The notes beneath the pieces are model-generated. The model was not told the origin of the DNA. It worked only from the letters and a program-made list of their open reading frames with translations, and did no database searches. DNA of 64,000 bases from Xylanibacter oryzae DSM 17970 (GTDB lineage Bacteria; Bacteroidota; Bacteroidia; Bacteroidales; Bacteroidaceae). Positions 14,760 to 26,256 of this stretch are shown here, in pieces. Position 1 is the first letter of the stretch; the number at the start of each line of letters is the position of its first letter. The stretch is from contig NZ_KK073873.1 of NCBI RefSeq assembly GCF_000585355.1, positions 1,204,703 to 1,268,702 of the forward strand, given 5' to 3'. The translations under genes and the position numbers were made by a program.

Positions 14760-15902
14760 ATGACATATACATTTTTACAGCATTATTGGTGGTTCTTAAT
14801 ATCACTTTTAGGAGCCCTTTTGGTTTTTCTCCTGTTTGTACAAGGTGGAAATTCACTACTAATGACTATAGGAAAATCAGATGAAAAAAGGCGTATGCTT
14901 GTTAATTCTACAGGACATAAGTGGGAATTTACATTCACAACATTAGTTACTTTTGGAGGAGCATTCTTTGCATCATTTCCTCTATTCTATTCAACAAGTT
15001 TTGGAGGGGCTTATTGGCTATGGATGATTATCCTGTTCACATTTGTACTTCAAGCCGTTAGTTATGAATTTCAGAATAAGATAGGAAATATATTAGGTAA
15101 AGGAACATTCCAAACCTTTCTTATGATTAATGGCATTCTTGGACCAATATTACTAGGAGGGGCAGTTGCTACGTTCTTCGACGGTTCGAACTTTATAATT
15201 GACAAAGGTAATCTAACAAATGGATTTTATCCTATAATTAGTAGATGGGCAAACGCGAGCAATGGACTTGATGCCCTACTCGACCCATGGAACCTTGTAT
15301 TTGGACTTGCTGTTCTTTATTTATCTAGAGTTCTTGGCGGATTATACTTTATAAATAATATAGCTGATGATGAAATCAGACTAAATGCACGAAAAAGGCT
15401 CAAAATAGACTTTGTATTATTTCTGATAACATTTCTTGCCTTTCTAATTAGGACAATACTTAAAGATGGGTATGCTGTGAATCCAAACACAGGATTAATA
15501 TTCATGGAACCAATGAAATATCTCAATAATATGATCCAGATGTGGTGGTTGACTGCTATTATGCTTGTAGGCGTAATACTTGTTTTATGGGGTACAGTAA
15601 AAACCCTGTTAAAAGATAAATATTACAGAGGTATATGGCCTACGGGAATAGGCGTAGTACTAACCGTACTCGCTCTACTGCTTTGTGCAGGATATAACAA
15701 TACAGCCTATTATCCATCAAATGCAGACATACAAAGTTCGCTTACAATAGCCAACAGTTGCAGTAGTGAGTTTACATTGCGCACAATGGCTTATGTATCT
15801 ATATTCATACCTTTTGTATTGGCATATATAGTTATCGCGTGGCGAGCTATGGATAAAAAGAAAATAGATAATAATGACATAAATGAAGGACAAGCATATT
15901 AA
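14760..15902 (+). CDS. cydB: Cytochrome bd quinol oxidase subunit II
   Basis: 380 residues with about eight or nine hydrophobic segments. The N-terminus YTFLQHYWWFLISLLGALLV and the segment LFVQGGNSLL are typical of CydB from Bacteroidetes. Forms the heterodimer with CydA in the inner membrane. Its stop codon overlaps by 4 bases with the stop of the convergent HD-domain gene. Confidence 0.93.
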   Translation: MTYTFLQHYWWFLISLLGALLVFLLFVQGGNSLLMTIGKSDEKRRMLVNSTGHKWEFTFTTLVTFGGAFFASFPLFYSTSFGGAYWLWMIILFTFVLQAVSYEFQNKIGNILGKGTFQTFLMINGILGPILLGGAVATFFDGSNFIIDKGNLTNGFYPIISRWANASNGLDALLDPWNLVFGLAVLYLSRVLGGLYFINNIADDEIRLNARKRLKIDFVLFLITFLAFLIRTILKDGYAVNPNTGLIFMEPMKYLNNMIQMWWLTAIMLVGVILVLWGTVKTLLKDKYYRGIWPTGIGVVLTVLALLLCAGYNNTAYYPSNADIQSSLTIANSCSSEFTLRTMAYVSIFIPFVLAYIVIAWRAMDKKKIDNNDINEGQAY

Positions 15903-16531
15903 GCTTGTTCTTCATCATATATTCTATCAAAATACTTTTTGAGAAGCAAAGGCTGAATTAATATATCTCGTACCTCTGTTAATTTTGCAGCATTAGGTGA
16001 ACCTTGTATCCAAAGATGGATATAACCTTCACTTGAGTATTTCTCATGCATATGCTTCTGGAATCTCTCCCATTGCCAATTTCTATCTTTATCAGGATAC
16101 TTGTCTAAACCAAACTGTATTGCACGCCTAAAGACATGATCCGGATCAAGGTCTCTATCAGCCTCTGCGACAATCTTCCCATAGATGCTACGTGGTGCAT
16201 GAGACGCCGATGCCCTATGATCTTCGATGGCATCTTTCATTATATTAAGTTGCTCATCACTAAACCAACGCTTCAGACGGGCATCAGTAATAAGTATTTT
16301 TCCACCAGTTATCTGATGAATTGCACGAGGACCAACAAGTCCCAAATCATGATATGCTGCTATTGTATAAGCCATATTGCAATCAGCTCCTACAGTCTTA
16401 GCCAGTTGAAGTGAACTCTTTATCACTTGCTGGACATGACTTATCTTATGAGCGCTATCAAATTCGGCATAGCGCGGTAGAATGTTTTTTTCTACGAATT
16501 CCATCAAATCAAGGCTTATTATTATGTCCAT
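15899..16531 (-). CDS. HD-domain phosphohydrolase
   Basis: 210 residues from the ATG at 16531; the longer frame begins with a TTG at 16549. The motif set H (in HKISHVQQV), HD (in YHDLG) and D (in AEADRDLD) fits the metal-binding core of the HD superfamily. Such cytoplasmic proteins hydrolyse phosphate esters or nucleotides; I cannot tell the substrate. It is convergent with cydB and divergent from menA, so it is probably a single-gene transcript. Confidence 0.75.
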   Translation of the reverse strand: MDIIISLDLMEFVEKNILPRYAEFDSAHKISHVQQVIKSSLQLAKTVGADCNMAYTIAAYHDLGLVGPRAIHQITGGKILITDARLKRWFSDEQLNIMKDAIEDHRASASHAPRSIYGKIVAEADRDLDPDHVFRRAIQFGLDKYPDKDRNWQWERFQKHMHEKYSSEGYIHLWIQGSPNAAKLTEVRDILIQPLLLKKYFDRIYDEEQA

Positions 16532-16605
16532 TATACAATTAATCTTCAATATTTTTGCAAATATACTATTTTATGTTTAATTTTGCAAGCTTAAAGTTTA
16601 AATTT

Positions 16606-17517
16606 ATGGAAGTAGAGAATACTGTGATAAAGAATTCGATGAAAGCATGGGTTCTTGCAGCAAGACCTAAAACTTTGGCGGGAGCTGCTGTTCCTATAAT
16701 GGTGGGTGTAGCGCTAGCTTTTGTTGACAGCAGGATGTACTCTATAAATGCGTTCAGCGTAAATGCAGCTATACTCTGTTTGCTATTTGCTTTCATAATG
16801 CAGATAGATGCTAACTTCATCAACGACTTTTTTGATTACGTAAATGGCAATGACGATAATACCAGATTAGGCCCAAGAAGGGCTTGCGCCCAAGGGTGGA
16901 TAAGTGTAAACGCTATGAAAAAAGGTATTGCTCTGACCACAACTATTGCATGTGCCGTAGGTTTACCTCTTGTATTATACGGAGGACTTGAAATGGTACT
17001 TATTGGACTGATATGTATTGTATTCTGTTTCCTTTATACCACACATCTTTCTTATTTGGGTATGGGAGATGTCCTAGTACTTGTCTTTTTTGGTATCATA
17101 CCGGTATGCATATCTTATTATATACAGTTGCACACCGTAACTTTAGAGTGTTTCATTATTTCTTTAGCATGCGGACTCGTAATTGACACTTTATTAATAG
17201 TAAATAATTTCCGTGACATACAGAATGACATGAAAGTTGGAAAAAAAACTATTGCAGTAACATTTGGAGCAAAACCAACACTCTATCTGTATCTTATTAT
17301 CGGATTTATAGCCTGCGGGCTGTGCTTCATTTTCTTTAAATCAGGTCGCATATGGGCTGCAATACTTCCGTTGGTATATCTTGCATTCCATTTCTTCACG
17401 TTTAGAAGAATGGCTTATATAAAAAAGGGGAAAGCCCTTAACATTATACTTGGGATGACTGCCAGGAATATATTCATATTCGGATTGATGGTAACACTGG
17501 GTATATTATTAAAATAG
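16606..17517 (+). CDS. menA: 1,4-dihydroxy-2-naphthoate polyprenyltransferase
   Basis: 303 residues from the ATG at 16606, just before a typical MenA N-terminus (WVLAARPKTLAGAAVPIMVG). Earlier in-frame starts at 16555 (TTG) and 16573 (ATG) are less likely. UbiA-family membrane prenyltransferase: the first Asp-rich motif is NFINDFFDYVNGNDD, and the second region is NNFRDIQNDMKVGKKTIAV. It attaches the polyprenyl tail in menaquinone synthesis. Menaquinol is the electron donor for the nearby cytochrome bd, so the proximity is functionally sensible. Confidence 0.92.
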   Translation: MEVENTVIKNSMKAWVLAARPKTLAGAAVPIMVGVALAFVDSRMYSINAFSVNAAILCLLFAFIMQIDANFINDFFDYVNGNDDNTRLGPRRACAQGWISVNAMKKGIALTTTIACAVGLPLVLYGGLEMVLIGLICIVFCFLYTTHLSYLGMGDVLVLVFFGIIPVCISYYIQLHTVTLECFIISLACGLVIDTLLIVNNFRDIQNDMKVGKKTIAVTFGAKPTLYLYLIIGFIACGLCFIFFKSGRIWAAILPLVYLAFHFFTFRRMAYIKKGKALNIILGMTARNIFIFGLMVTLGILLK

Positions 17518-17529
17518 AAATTATAAATT

Positions 17530-18423
17530 ATGAGAAATATAAATAGAAATGATTCTAACAATTATAACCTTTATACGGTAAACGAGGAATCTGGAATATT
17601 AGAGTTCTTGCTTAAGAATGTTAATGGTGAGAGTAAAACTAAAATAAAAGCTACATTAAACGGAAGGGGCATAAAGGTAAACGGTAAAACTGTTTCGCAA
17701 TTTGACTACATGCTAAAACCAGGAATGAAAGTTTCTGTAAGTAAAACTAAGAAAAATAACCCTTTCAAAAGTCGATATGTCAAGATTGTATACGAAGACA
17801 AGTGGCTAGTTGTAATAGAAAAGAACATAGGTATTTTATCTATGGCCGGAGGACACTCATCACTAAACGTAAAATCTGTACTGGATGAATACTTCAGAAA
17901 AAGCAGACAAAAGTGTACAGCTCATGTTGTACACCGACTAGATAGGGATACTAGTGGACTGATGATTTATGCCAAAGATATTGAAACAGAACAAATATTG
18001 GAGCATAATTGGCATCAAATAGTCTACGACCGCAGATATGTAGCTGTAGTAAGTGGCGAAATGGAAAACGATGAAGGAACTGTAAATAATTGGCTTAAAG
18101 ATAACAAAGCATACATTACATATTCTTCACCAATTGATAACGGTGGAAAATATGCCGTTACCCATTACCATGTATTAAAACGTACCACAGACCATTCACT
18201 AGTAGAATTTAAGTTGGAAACTGGCCGTAAAAACCAGATTAGAGTACATACTCAAGACCTTGGCCATCCTGTATGTGGAGACATTAAATACGGTAATGGT
18301 GACGATCCTTTACACAGACTGTGTCTACATGCCTATATGTTGTGTTTTACACATCCAGCAACTGGAGAACCGATGGAATTTGAAATTCCTATTCCTACTA
18401 TATTCAGAAGTTTATTTAAATAA
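17530..18423 (+). CDS. RluA-family RNA pseudouridine synthase
   Basis: 297 residues, 12 bases after menA. The N-terminal S4-like RNA-binding domain (about residues 20-75, with LNGRGIKVNGKTVSQFDYML) precedes the catalytic domain. The active-site motif is HRLDRDTSGLMI with the catalytic Asp; LETGRKNQIRVH is the second family motif. It would isomerise specific uridines in ribosomal RNA, like RluD/RluC; the target site cannot be told. Confidence 0.9.
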   Translation: MRNINRNDSNNYNLYTVNEESGILEFLLKNVNGESKTKIKATLNGRGIKVNGKTVSQFDYMLKPGMKVSVSKTKKNNPFKSRYVKIVYEDKWLVVIEKNIGILSMAGGHSSLNVKSVLDEYFRKSRQKCTAHVVHRLDRDTSGLMIYAKDIETEQILEHNWHQIVYDRRYVAVVSGEMENDEGTVNNWLKDNKAYITYSSPIDNGGKYAVTHYHVLKRTTDHSLVEFKLETGRKNQIRVHTQDLGHPVCGDIKYGNGDDPLHRLCLHAYMLCFTHPATGEPMEFEIPIPTIFRSLFK

Positions 18424-18434
18424 AATATCTATTA

Positions 18435-18587
18435 ATGAGTACTATATATGGTTACATATCAGCAATAATTGTGCTGATACTTGCAATACTTATTGTTAAA
18501 AAAGTGGCAGGCTGCCTATTCAAGACTGTTATATCTGTTATTACTATTGGCGTCTTGGTGGCCCTATATTATTACTTCAAGCAGTAG
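18435..18587 (+). CDS. 50-residue hydrophobic membrane protein
   Basis: A short frame starting 11 bases after the pseudouridine synthase stop: MSTIYGYISAIIVLILAILI, then a KKVAGC link, a second hydrophobic segment (TVISVITIGVLVALYYY) and the tail FKQ. Two membrane helices joined by a short basic turn. I do not recognise a family. The position behind rluA-like and ahead of a terminator hairpin suggests it is the last gene of the menA transcript. It is short, but composition and placement make it a credible small protein. Confidence 0.5.
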   Translation: MSTIYGYISAIIVLILAILIVKKVAGCLFKTVISVITIGVLVALYYYFKQ

Positions 18588-18844
18588 TTAGTTTCGCTTT
18601 TAATTTGTTCCCCAACTTAAACAGAAAAGCCCTCGCTTCTTATTCTGTTTGATTTGGGAGAATTATTGTATATATCATTAATAAAGGATACCTTGAAACA
18701 ATACAATTCAAGGATCCTTTTGTGATTCTCATAAATATTTTAATTTTACTCTAATATTATAGACGTTACAAAACGTAAAAATACCTAAAGCAAACATTTT
18801 TATCAAACCATATAGAACAATTGCCAAACTTCGGTTGAATAACA
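18588..18844. other. Intergenic region before the ABC-F gene
   Basis: No gene seen. It contains the hairpin at 18683-18723 and otherwise AT-rich sequence leading to the ABC-F promoter. Confidence 0.6.
18683..18723 (+). terminator. Intrinsic terminator-like hairpin
   Basis: AAAGGATACCTTGAA, 9 bases, TTCAAGGATCCTTTT. A 14-bp stem with one bulge and a short T-run; probably ends the menA transcript. Confidence 0.65.
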
Positions 18845-18876
18845 TTTGGTAATGTAAAAAAAATATTGTAGATTTG
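18845..18876 (+). promoter_or_regulatory. Promoter for the ABC-F gene
   Basis: TTTG, 20 bases, TAGATTTG, an exact consensus fit, ending 33 bases before the ATG at 18910. Confidence 0.6.
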
Positions 18877-18906
18877 CACCCAATTTATTAATAATAAGGT
18901 AATTAG

Positions 18907-20526
<1,620 letters not shown>

Positions 20527-20579
20527 ACTTTGGCAAGCTTTTTGTTATATGATTGATAGGTTTTACAAAATTATTAATC

Positions 20580-21215
20580 ATGAGCAAACATAGACAGAAC
20601 AATATGAGTAAAGAAGAAAAAATAAAAAAGAACGTTGAAGACGAAAAAAAAGTAGATACTACAAACGTCGAGAAAAACGAAGTTGATAATACAGAAGACA
20701 CAACTGCAAAGGATGAAGATTCGCAAAAAGAAGCAAACTCTCAGGAAAATGAGCAGGAAATAAAAGATCCTCTGGAATTGGCTAACGCAAAAATAGATGA
20801 ACTTAAAGATAAATATCTTAGAGCTGTAGCTGAATTTGATAATTATCGTAAACGCACAATAAAAGAAAAAGCAGAATTGATTCTCAATGGTTCTGAAAGA
20901 ACTATTTCTGCTGTATTACCCATATTAGATGATATGGAGAGAGCGCTTGCAAATTCAGATAAGACAGAAGACCCAAAAGTTTTGAAAGAAGGGATGGACC
21001 TTATATTTCAGAAGTTTGGCAAAGTGCTTGAAGGACTTGGACTAAAAAAGATTGATACGACAGACAAAGACTTTGATACAGACTTCCACGAAGCTATTGC
21101 TATGGTACCTGGTATGGGAGAAGATAAAAAAGGAAAGGTACTTGACTGCGTTCAAGCCGGATATACTCTAAATGACAAAGTTATACGTCACGCAAAAGTG
21201 GCTGTGGGACAATAA
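20580..21215 (+). CDS. grpE: Nucleotide exchange factor GrpE
   Basis: 211 residues from the ATG at 20580; an ATG at 20604 is the alternative, and the upstream in-frame TTG at 20553 is unlikely. The first 65 or so residues are highly charged and low-complexity (KNVEDEKKVD), followed by the long coiled-coil (ELKDKYLRAVAEFDNYRKRT) and the C-terminal beta-domain ending DKVIRHAKVAVGQ. It releases ADP from DnaK and acts as a thermosensor. dnaJ follows 12 bases later, so the two are co-transcribed; dnaK is not in the window. Confidence 0.95.
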   Translation: MSKHRQNNMSKEEKIKKNVEDEKKVDTTNVEKNEVDNTEDTTAKDEDSQKEANSQENEQEIKDPLELANAKIDELKDKYLRAVAEFDNYRKRTIKEKAELILNGSERTISAVLPILDDMERALANSDKTEDPKVLKEGMDLIFQKFGKVLEGLGLKKIDTTDKDFDTDFHEAIAMVPGMGEDKKGKVLDCVQAGYTLNDKVIRHAKVAVGQ

Positions 21216-21227
21216 GAATAAGACAAA

Positions 21228-22382
21228 ATGGCAAAAAGAGACTACTATGAAGTGCTTGGAGTAAACAAAAGCGCCTCTGAAGATGAGATAAAAAAAGCAT
21301 ACCGAAAGATTGCTATAAAATATCATCCGGACCGAAATCCAGGTGACAAAAAGGCAGAAGAAAAGTTCAAAGAAGCTGCAGAGGCTTATGATGTACTGCA
21401 TGATGCTCAGAAGAAGCAACAGTATGACCAATTCGGTTTCGATGCACCTGGATCTGGTGGATTTGGTGGAGGTTTCAATGGAAATATGAATATGGATGAT
21501 ATATTCTCTATGTTCGGGGATATTTTTGGAGGCCATGGCGGATTTAGCGGATTTGGGGGTGGAAGACAGTCTCGCCCACAACAATTTCGTGGTAGTGACT
21601 TACGACTTAAGGTTAGACTTGGTTTAGAGGAAATTGCTAATGGTGTTACAAAAAAATTCAAAGTAAAGAAAGATATAACTTGTTCACACTGCAATGGAAC
21701 AGGAGCTGAAACAGGTAGTTCTTCTGAAACTTGTCCAACATGTCATGGTAGCGGATACATTACTCATACTACTCAGAGTATTTTCGGAATGATGCAAACA
21801 CAAGGAGTTTGTCCTACTTGTGGAGGCGAAGGCAAAGTAATAAAGAACAAATGTCATATTTGTGGTGGCTCTGGTGTAACTAAAGGTGAAGAGGTCGTTG
21901 AAATAAACATCCCTGCAGGTGTAGCTGAAGGCATGGTTGTGAATGTTCCAAACAAGGGTAATGCTGGAAAACGTAACGGCATGGCCGGTAACATACAAGT
22001 CTACATAGAAGAAGAAGAAAATGACACATTTGTAAGAGATGGTCAGGACCTCATATATAATCTATTACTAGACTTCCCTACAGCAACATTAGGTGGAACT
22101 GTAGAAATTCCGACAATTACCGGGAATAAACTTAAAATGAAAATTGACGAAGGTACTCAACCTGGTAAAACGATGCGCCTTAAAGGGAAAGGACTTCCTG
22201 CTGTAAGGGGTTATGGCAATGGCATAGGTGACATTATAATAAATATTAGCGTATACGTTCCAAAATTCCTAAATAGAGAAGAAAAAGAAACTATTGAAAA
22301 AATGAGGGATAGCGATAATTTCAAGGGTGACTCAGATACCAAACGAAGTATCTTCCAAAAATTCAAAAATTATTTTAATTAA
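21228..22382 (+). CDS. dnaJ: Chaperone DnaJ
   Basis: 384 residues with the full type I layout. The J domain has the HPD motif (YHPDRNPGD). A Gly/Phe-rich stretch covers about residues 75-115 ([20 protein letters not shown]). Four CxxCxGxG zinc motifs follow ([32 protein letters not shown]), then the C-terminal substrate-binding domains. It delivers unfolded clients to DnaK and stimulates its ATPase. Confidence 0.97.
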   Translation: MAKRDYYEVLGVNKSASEDEIKKAYRKIAIKYHPDRNPGDKKAEEKFKEAAEAYDVLHDAQKKQQYDQFGFDAPGSGGFGGGFNGNMNMDDIFSMFGDIFGGHGGFSGFGGGRQSRPQQFRGSDLRLKVRLGLEEIANGVTKKFKVKKDITCSHCNGTGAETGSSSETCPTCHGSGYITHTTQSIFGMMQTQGVCPTCGGEGKVIKNKCHICGGSGVTKGEEVVEINIPAGVAEGMVVNVPNKGNAGKRNGMAGNIQVYIEEEENDTFVRDGQDLIYNLLLDFPTATLGGTVEIPTITGNKLKMKIDEGTQPGKTMRLKGKGLPAVRGYGNGIGDIIINISVYVPKFLNREEKETIEKMRDSDNFKGDSDTKRSIFQKFKNYFN

Positions 22383-22395
22383 AAAATTATCATAT

Positions 22396-22422
22396 GGGCC
22401 GCACTATAAAAATGTGCGGCTC
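22396..22422 (+). terminator. Hairpin after dnaJ
   Basis: GCCGCAC, loop, GTGCGGC forms a GC-rich 7-bp stem without a clear T-run, ending 11 bases before the folC start. It may be a partial terminator or an mRNA 3'-end structure. Confidence 0.45.
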
Positions 22423-22433
22423 ACATATTTGGT

Positions 22434-23744
22434 ATGGACTACAAAGAAACAATAAATTATCTATACAATAGTGCACCAATGTTCGAAAAAGTAGGAGCTG
22501 GTGCTTACAAAGAAGGACTTAGTAACACTCGTGCCCTTGATGAACATTTCTGTCATCCACATAAAAATTACAGGACAATACATGTCGCTGGCACAAACGG
22601 TAAAGGATCGGTTTCGCATACTTTAGCGTCTATACTACAACTGGAGGGATATAAAGTTGGTTTATATACATCACCACACCTTGTAGATTTCCGTGAACGA
22701 ATAAGAGTTAACGGTCAGACTATCAGTGAAAAATATATTATAGACTTTGTAGCTAATGAACGTGCATTTTTTGAACCACTACATCCATCTTTCTTCGAAA
22801 TAACGACAGCTCTTGCATTCAAATATTTTTCAGATATGAACATTGACATTGCAGTTATCGAAGTAGGGCTTGGAGGACGACTTGATTGTACAAATATAAT
22901 AACTCCCACTCTATCTGTGATTACAAACATAAGCTTTGATCATACACAGTTTCTTGGTAACACGCTTGCAAAAATAGCTTCGGAGAAAGCTGGTATCATC
23001 AAAAAAGGCGTACCTATTGTAATCGGAGAATATGTTGACGAAACGAGACCTGTATTTGAAGCCAAAGCCAAAGAGATGGGAGCAAATATATTCTATGCTG
23101 AAGACGAAAAAGAAATTATAAGTTCTGAGCCAACAGATGAAGGCGGAAGATTGTATCATACTAAAAATTTAGGTACAATATATGGTGAACTTGGAGGATT
23201 ATGCCAAGAGAAGAACTCTAACACTGTTTTTTGTGCTCTAAAAAGAATGGGAGAACTCGGTCTTATAACAAAAATAGACGATAATATGTCATCAAATTAC
23301 AAGTGTATCCACGATGGATTTAAAAATGTTTGTGAATTAACAGGATTAATGGGTAGATGGCAAATAGTAAATGATAATCCAAAAGTAGTATGTGATACTG
23401 GACATAATGTAGGAGGATGGACGTTTTTGAGTCAACAACTCAATTCTGTTAAATGCAAAAACATGCGTATCATATTCGGTATGGTTAACGATAAGGATGT
23501 AAACAGTGTAATGGAAATGCTACCAAAAAATGCGATATATTACTTTACAAAAGCTAAGATTGGAAGAGCCATTAATGAAAAAGAAATACAACAAACCGGA
23601 CTTCGACATGGTATTAGTGGGAATGCATACCCAACTGTTGAAAAAGCATATAAAGACGCAATAAAAGACGCAGACAAAGATGACTTCGTATTTATAGGCG
23701 GAAGCAGCTATATAGTATCCGATTTCCTGTCGAGTTTGATTTAG
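22434..23744 (+). CDS. folC: Folylpolyglutamate / dihydrofolate synthase
   Basis: 436 residues of the Mur ligase superfamily. The ATP-binding loop GTNGKGSVSHTLA and the FolC signature SPHLVDFRERIRVNG are clear. The central motif EVGLGGRLDCTN and the C-terminal DTGHNVGG are also present. It adds glutamate to folates and, in bacteria, often also makes dihydrofolate from dihydropteroate. It follows dnaJ after 51 bases. Confidence 0.95.
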   Translation: MDYKETINYLYNSAPMFEKVGAGAYKEGLSNTRALDEHFCHPHKNYRTIHVAGTNGKGSVSHTLASILQLEGYKVGLYTSPHLVDFRERIRVNGQTISEKYIIDFVANERAFFEPLHPSFFEITTALAFKYFSDMNIDIAVIEVGLGGRLDCTNIITPTLSVITNISFDHTQFLGNTLAKIASEKAGIIKKGVPIVIGEYVDETRPVFEAKAKEMGANIFYAEDEKEIISSEPTDEGGRLYHTKNLGTIYGELGGLCQEKNSNTVFCALKRMGELGLITKIDDNMSSNYKCIHDGFKNVCELTGLMGRWQIVNDNPKVVCDTGHNVGGWTFLSQQLNSVKCKNMRIIFGMVNDKDVNSVMEMLPKNAIYYFTKAKIGRAINEKEIQQTGLRHGISGNAYPTVEKAYKDAIKDADKDDFVFIGGSSYIVSDFLSSLI

Positions 23745-23785
23745 TTGTTTTTAACACACCATACAGTCTATTTTTAATATTTTCT

Positions 23786-23817
23786 TTTGCTAAATTCATT
23801 TTTTTTCTCTTACTTTG
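23786..23817 (+). promoter_or_regulatory. Promoter of the galactose operon
   Basis: TTTG, 21 bases, TACTTTG C context (TACTTTG at 23811-23817, one base shorter than the full TAnnTTTG). It ends 37 bases before galM. Confidence 0.45.
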
Positions 23818-23854
23818 CAGATTAAGTTTAGTAACTAATAAAAATGAAGATATT

Positions 23855-24943
23855 ATGAGCACAAAAGAAACAGAAAACCTTTGTGGTCTGAAAAGAGAGA
23901 ATTTTCAGACCAACATCAACGGAAAAAATACAGACCTATACATTCTAAAAAACAGAAAAGGATTCGAAGTTGCAATCACTAATTACGGAGGTGCCGTAGT
24001 CGCTATAATGGTTCCAGATAAAAATGGAAAAGTAGCTAACGTTATTCAGGGACATGATAATATTCAAGAAGTAATAAACAGTCCAGAACCATTTCTATCT
24101 ACACTTATTGGAAGATATGGAAACAGAATAGACAAAGGTCAATTTACTCTAAATGGAAAAGAATATCAATTAGCCATTAACAATGGCCCCAATACACTAC
24201 ACGGTGGACCTACCGGATATCACGCTAGAGTATGGGATGCCAGAAAGATGGGGCCACGCTCTTTAGCTCTGCATTATGTGTCTCCATATGGAGAAGAAGG
24301 ATTTTCAGGAGAACTCAGAATAACAGTTGAATACACGTTTACGGATGAAAATGAACTTGTTCTTGAGTATCTTGCCTGTACAAATAAGAAAACAGTTATG
24401 AATCTTACTCACCATGGTTTTTTTAGTTTAGCAGGTATTGCAAACCCAACTCCAACTATTGACAACCTCATTTGCGAAATAAACGCTGATTTCTATATTC
24501 CTATTGATGAGACATCAATACCCACAGGAGAAATTAGACTTGTTAAAAACACACCTTTTGACTTCCGCAAACCCAAAACAGTAGGCCAGGATATCGATTC
24601 ATCTGATGAACAAATCAAAAACGGTGCAGGGTACGACCATTGTTTCGTATTAAATAAAAAAGAAGAAGGAGAATTAAGCTATGCTGCACGCATTGAAGAA
24701 CCAAACAGCGGTAGAACGATGGAAGTGTATACGACAGAACCTGGAGTACAAGTTTATACAGACAATTGGGCTGACGGATACAAAGGACAAAACGGAGCGA
24801 CATTCCCACGTAGGAGTGCCATATGTTTTGAATGTCAACATTTTCCAGATAGTCCTAATAAGACTTATTTTCCTTCTGTAATTTTAAATCCTGGAGAACA
24901 ATACAAACAAAAGACAATCTACAAATTTGGGGTAAAGAAATAA
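23855..24943 (+). CDS. galM: Aldose 1-epimerase (galactose mutarotase), cytoplasmic
   Basis: 362 residues without a signal peptide. GalM motifs: GRYGNRIDKGQF, NNGPNTLHGGPTGYHARVWD (first active-site His), LTHHGFFSLAG (second His), and CFECQHFPDSPNK near the end with the catalytic Glu. It interconverts alpha and beta anomers of galactose and glucose. It heads a group with a sugar transporter (42 bases downstream) and galactokinase, a galactose uptake and Leloir-entry operon. Confidence 0.92.
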   Translation: MSTKETENLCGLKRENFQTNINGKNTDLYILKNRKGFEVAITNYGGAVVAIMVPDKNGKVANVIQGHDNIQEVINSPEPFLSTLIGRYGNRIDKGQFTLNGKEYQLAINNGPNTLHGGPTGYHARVWDARKMGPRSLALHYVSPYGEEGFSGELRITVEYTFTDENELVLEYLACTNKKTVMNLTHHGFFSLAGIANPTPTIDNLICEINADFYIPIDETSIPTGEIRLVKNTPFDFRKPKTVGQDIDSSDEQIKNGAGYDHCFVLNKKEEGELSYAARIEEPNSGRTMEVYTTEPGVQVYTDNWADGYKGQNGATFPRRSAICFECQHFPDSPNKTYFPSVILNPGEQYKQKTIYKFGVKK

Positions 24944-24985
24944 CTAACCTGATTATTATCAATAACTAAAAATAAAATAACAACT

Positions 24986-26227
24986 ATGACTCAAAATCAA
25001 AAACCGAACTACATGTTCGCGTTAATTGTCGTATTCATTGTATGTTTCCTTATAGGATTTATTACAACAATGAACAACTCTATGATTGCATTCTGTTCAG
25101 AAGCTTTCCACCTTACAGCTCAGCAAGGACAATATGTAAATTCGGCTTTCTATGGGGCTTACTTACTGTCTATTCCATTTGCTCTGCTGATGAGTAAAAT
25201 CGGATATAAGAGTACCTTAATACTCGGTCTTGCTGTTTCTGGTATTGGATTCGTGGTAAACTCAATCGGCGTAAACGCTGCTATAGCTGCACATACAAAT
25301 GTGTATGTTATATTTCTAGGGTCAATGTGCCTAGTAGCTATGGGTGTTGTTATGTTACAGAATGTAGCAAACCCGTATGTAATGGTTCTTGGAACTCCTG
25401 AAAAGGGTGCATTCAGAATGACTTTGAGTCAGGCTCTTAATTCTGTTGCTACAACAGTTGCACCTTTGTTTGTAACTTATGTCATTATCAATGGAAAGTT
25501 ACCTTCCCCTAAATATGTTCCAGGTCCTTTCATGTATCTAGGTATATTCGCTATTGTAATTTGTTTGATATTAGTATTTTTAAAATTGCCAAAGATCGAT
25601 GAAGGTAAACAGGCTGAAGAATCTGGTGAACATATAGAATACAAAAGTAGTGTATTCAAATATCCACACGTATGGTTAGGTGCACTTGGCATATTCATGT
25701 ATCTCGGTATAGAAATCGGTGTACCGTCTATGTTACCATACCGTTTCCAGCTACTGAATCCTGGAATGAATTCTGCTGCACTTGCACAGCTAGCAACATC
25801 TTATCTCGCATTTTATTGGGGTGGTATGATGGTTGGTCGTTTTGTTGGCGCTGGAGTTCTGACAAAATTTGAGCCACGTAAGCTATTGACTTATTGTCTT
25901 TGTCTAGGAGCATTATGTATTCTTCTATCATTAGTCTTTGCCAGCAGTATTGTTGGTATCTGGTGTATGCTTGCTGCTGGATTGTTCCATTCAGTAATGT
26001 GGCCTCTAATATTTAATCTTGGTCTACAAGAACTTGGCCCTCATACTAAGGCTGCAACAGGTGTTATCAATACAGGAGTTATCGGAGCAGCTACATTGAT
26101 GCCTCTTATGGGATGGATGGTAGACAAAACAGGTGTTATCATAGCAATGTGCATCATGTTTGTATATTATGCTTATATTATATGGTTCTGCAACATAGGT
26201 AGCAAGATTGGACTAAGTAAAAAATAA
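24986..26227 (+). CDS. MFS glucose/galactose transporter (FucP/GluP type)
   Basis: 413 residues with about 12 membrane helices. The N-terminal half has FVVCFLIGF-like helix 1 and the segment TTMNNSMIAFCSEAFHLT, characteristic of the FucP/GluP subfamily. It imports hexose with a proton or sodium ion. Located between mutarotase and galactokinase, galactose is the likely physiological substrate. Confidence 0.87.
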   Translation: MTQNQKPNYMFALIVVFIVCFLIGFITTMNNSMIAFCSEAFHLTAQQGQYVNSAFYGAYLLSIPFALLMSKIGYKSTLILGLAVSGIGFVVNSIGVNAAIAAHTNVYVIFLGSMCLVAMGVVMLQNVANPYVMVLGTPEKGAFRMTLSQALNSVATTVAPLFVTYVIINGKLPSPKYVPGPFMYLGIFAIVICLILVFLKLPKIDEGKQAEESGEHIEYKSSVFKYPHVWLGALGIFMYLGIEIGVPSMLPYRFQLLNPGMNSAALAQLATSYLAFYWGGMMVGRFVGAGVLTKFEPRKLLTYCLCLGALCILLSLVFASSIVGIWCMLAAGLFHSVMWPLIFNLGLQELGPHTKAATGVINTGVIGAATLMPLMGWMVDKTGVIIAMCIMFVYYAYIIWFCNIGSKIGLSKK

Positions 26228-26256
26228 AAATAATTTCTAACTTAAAACTAACGTCT

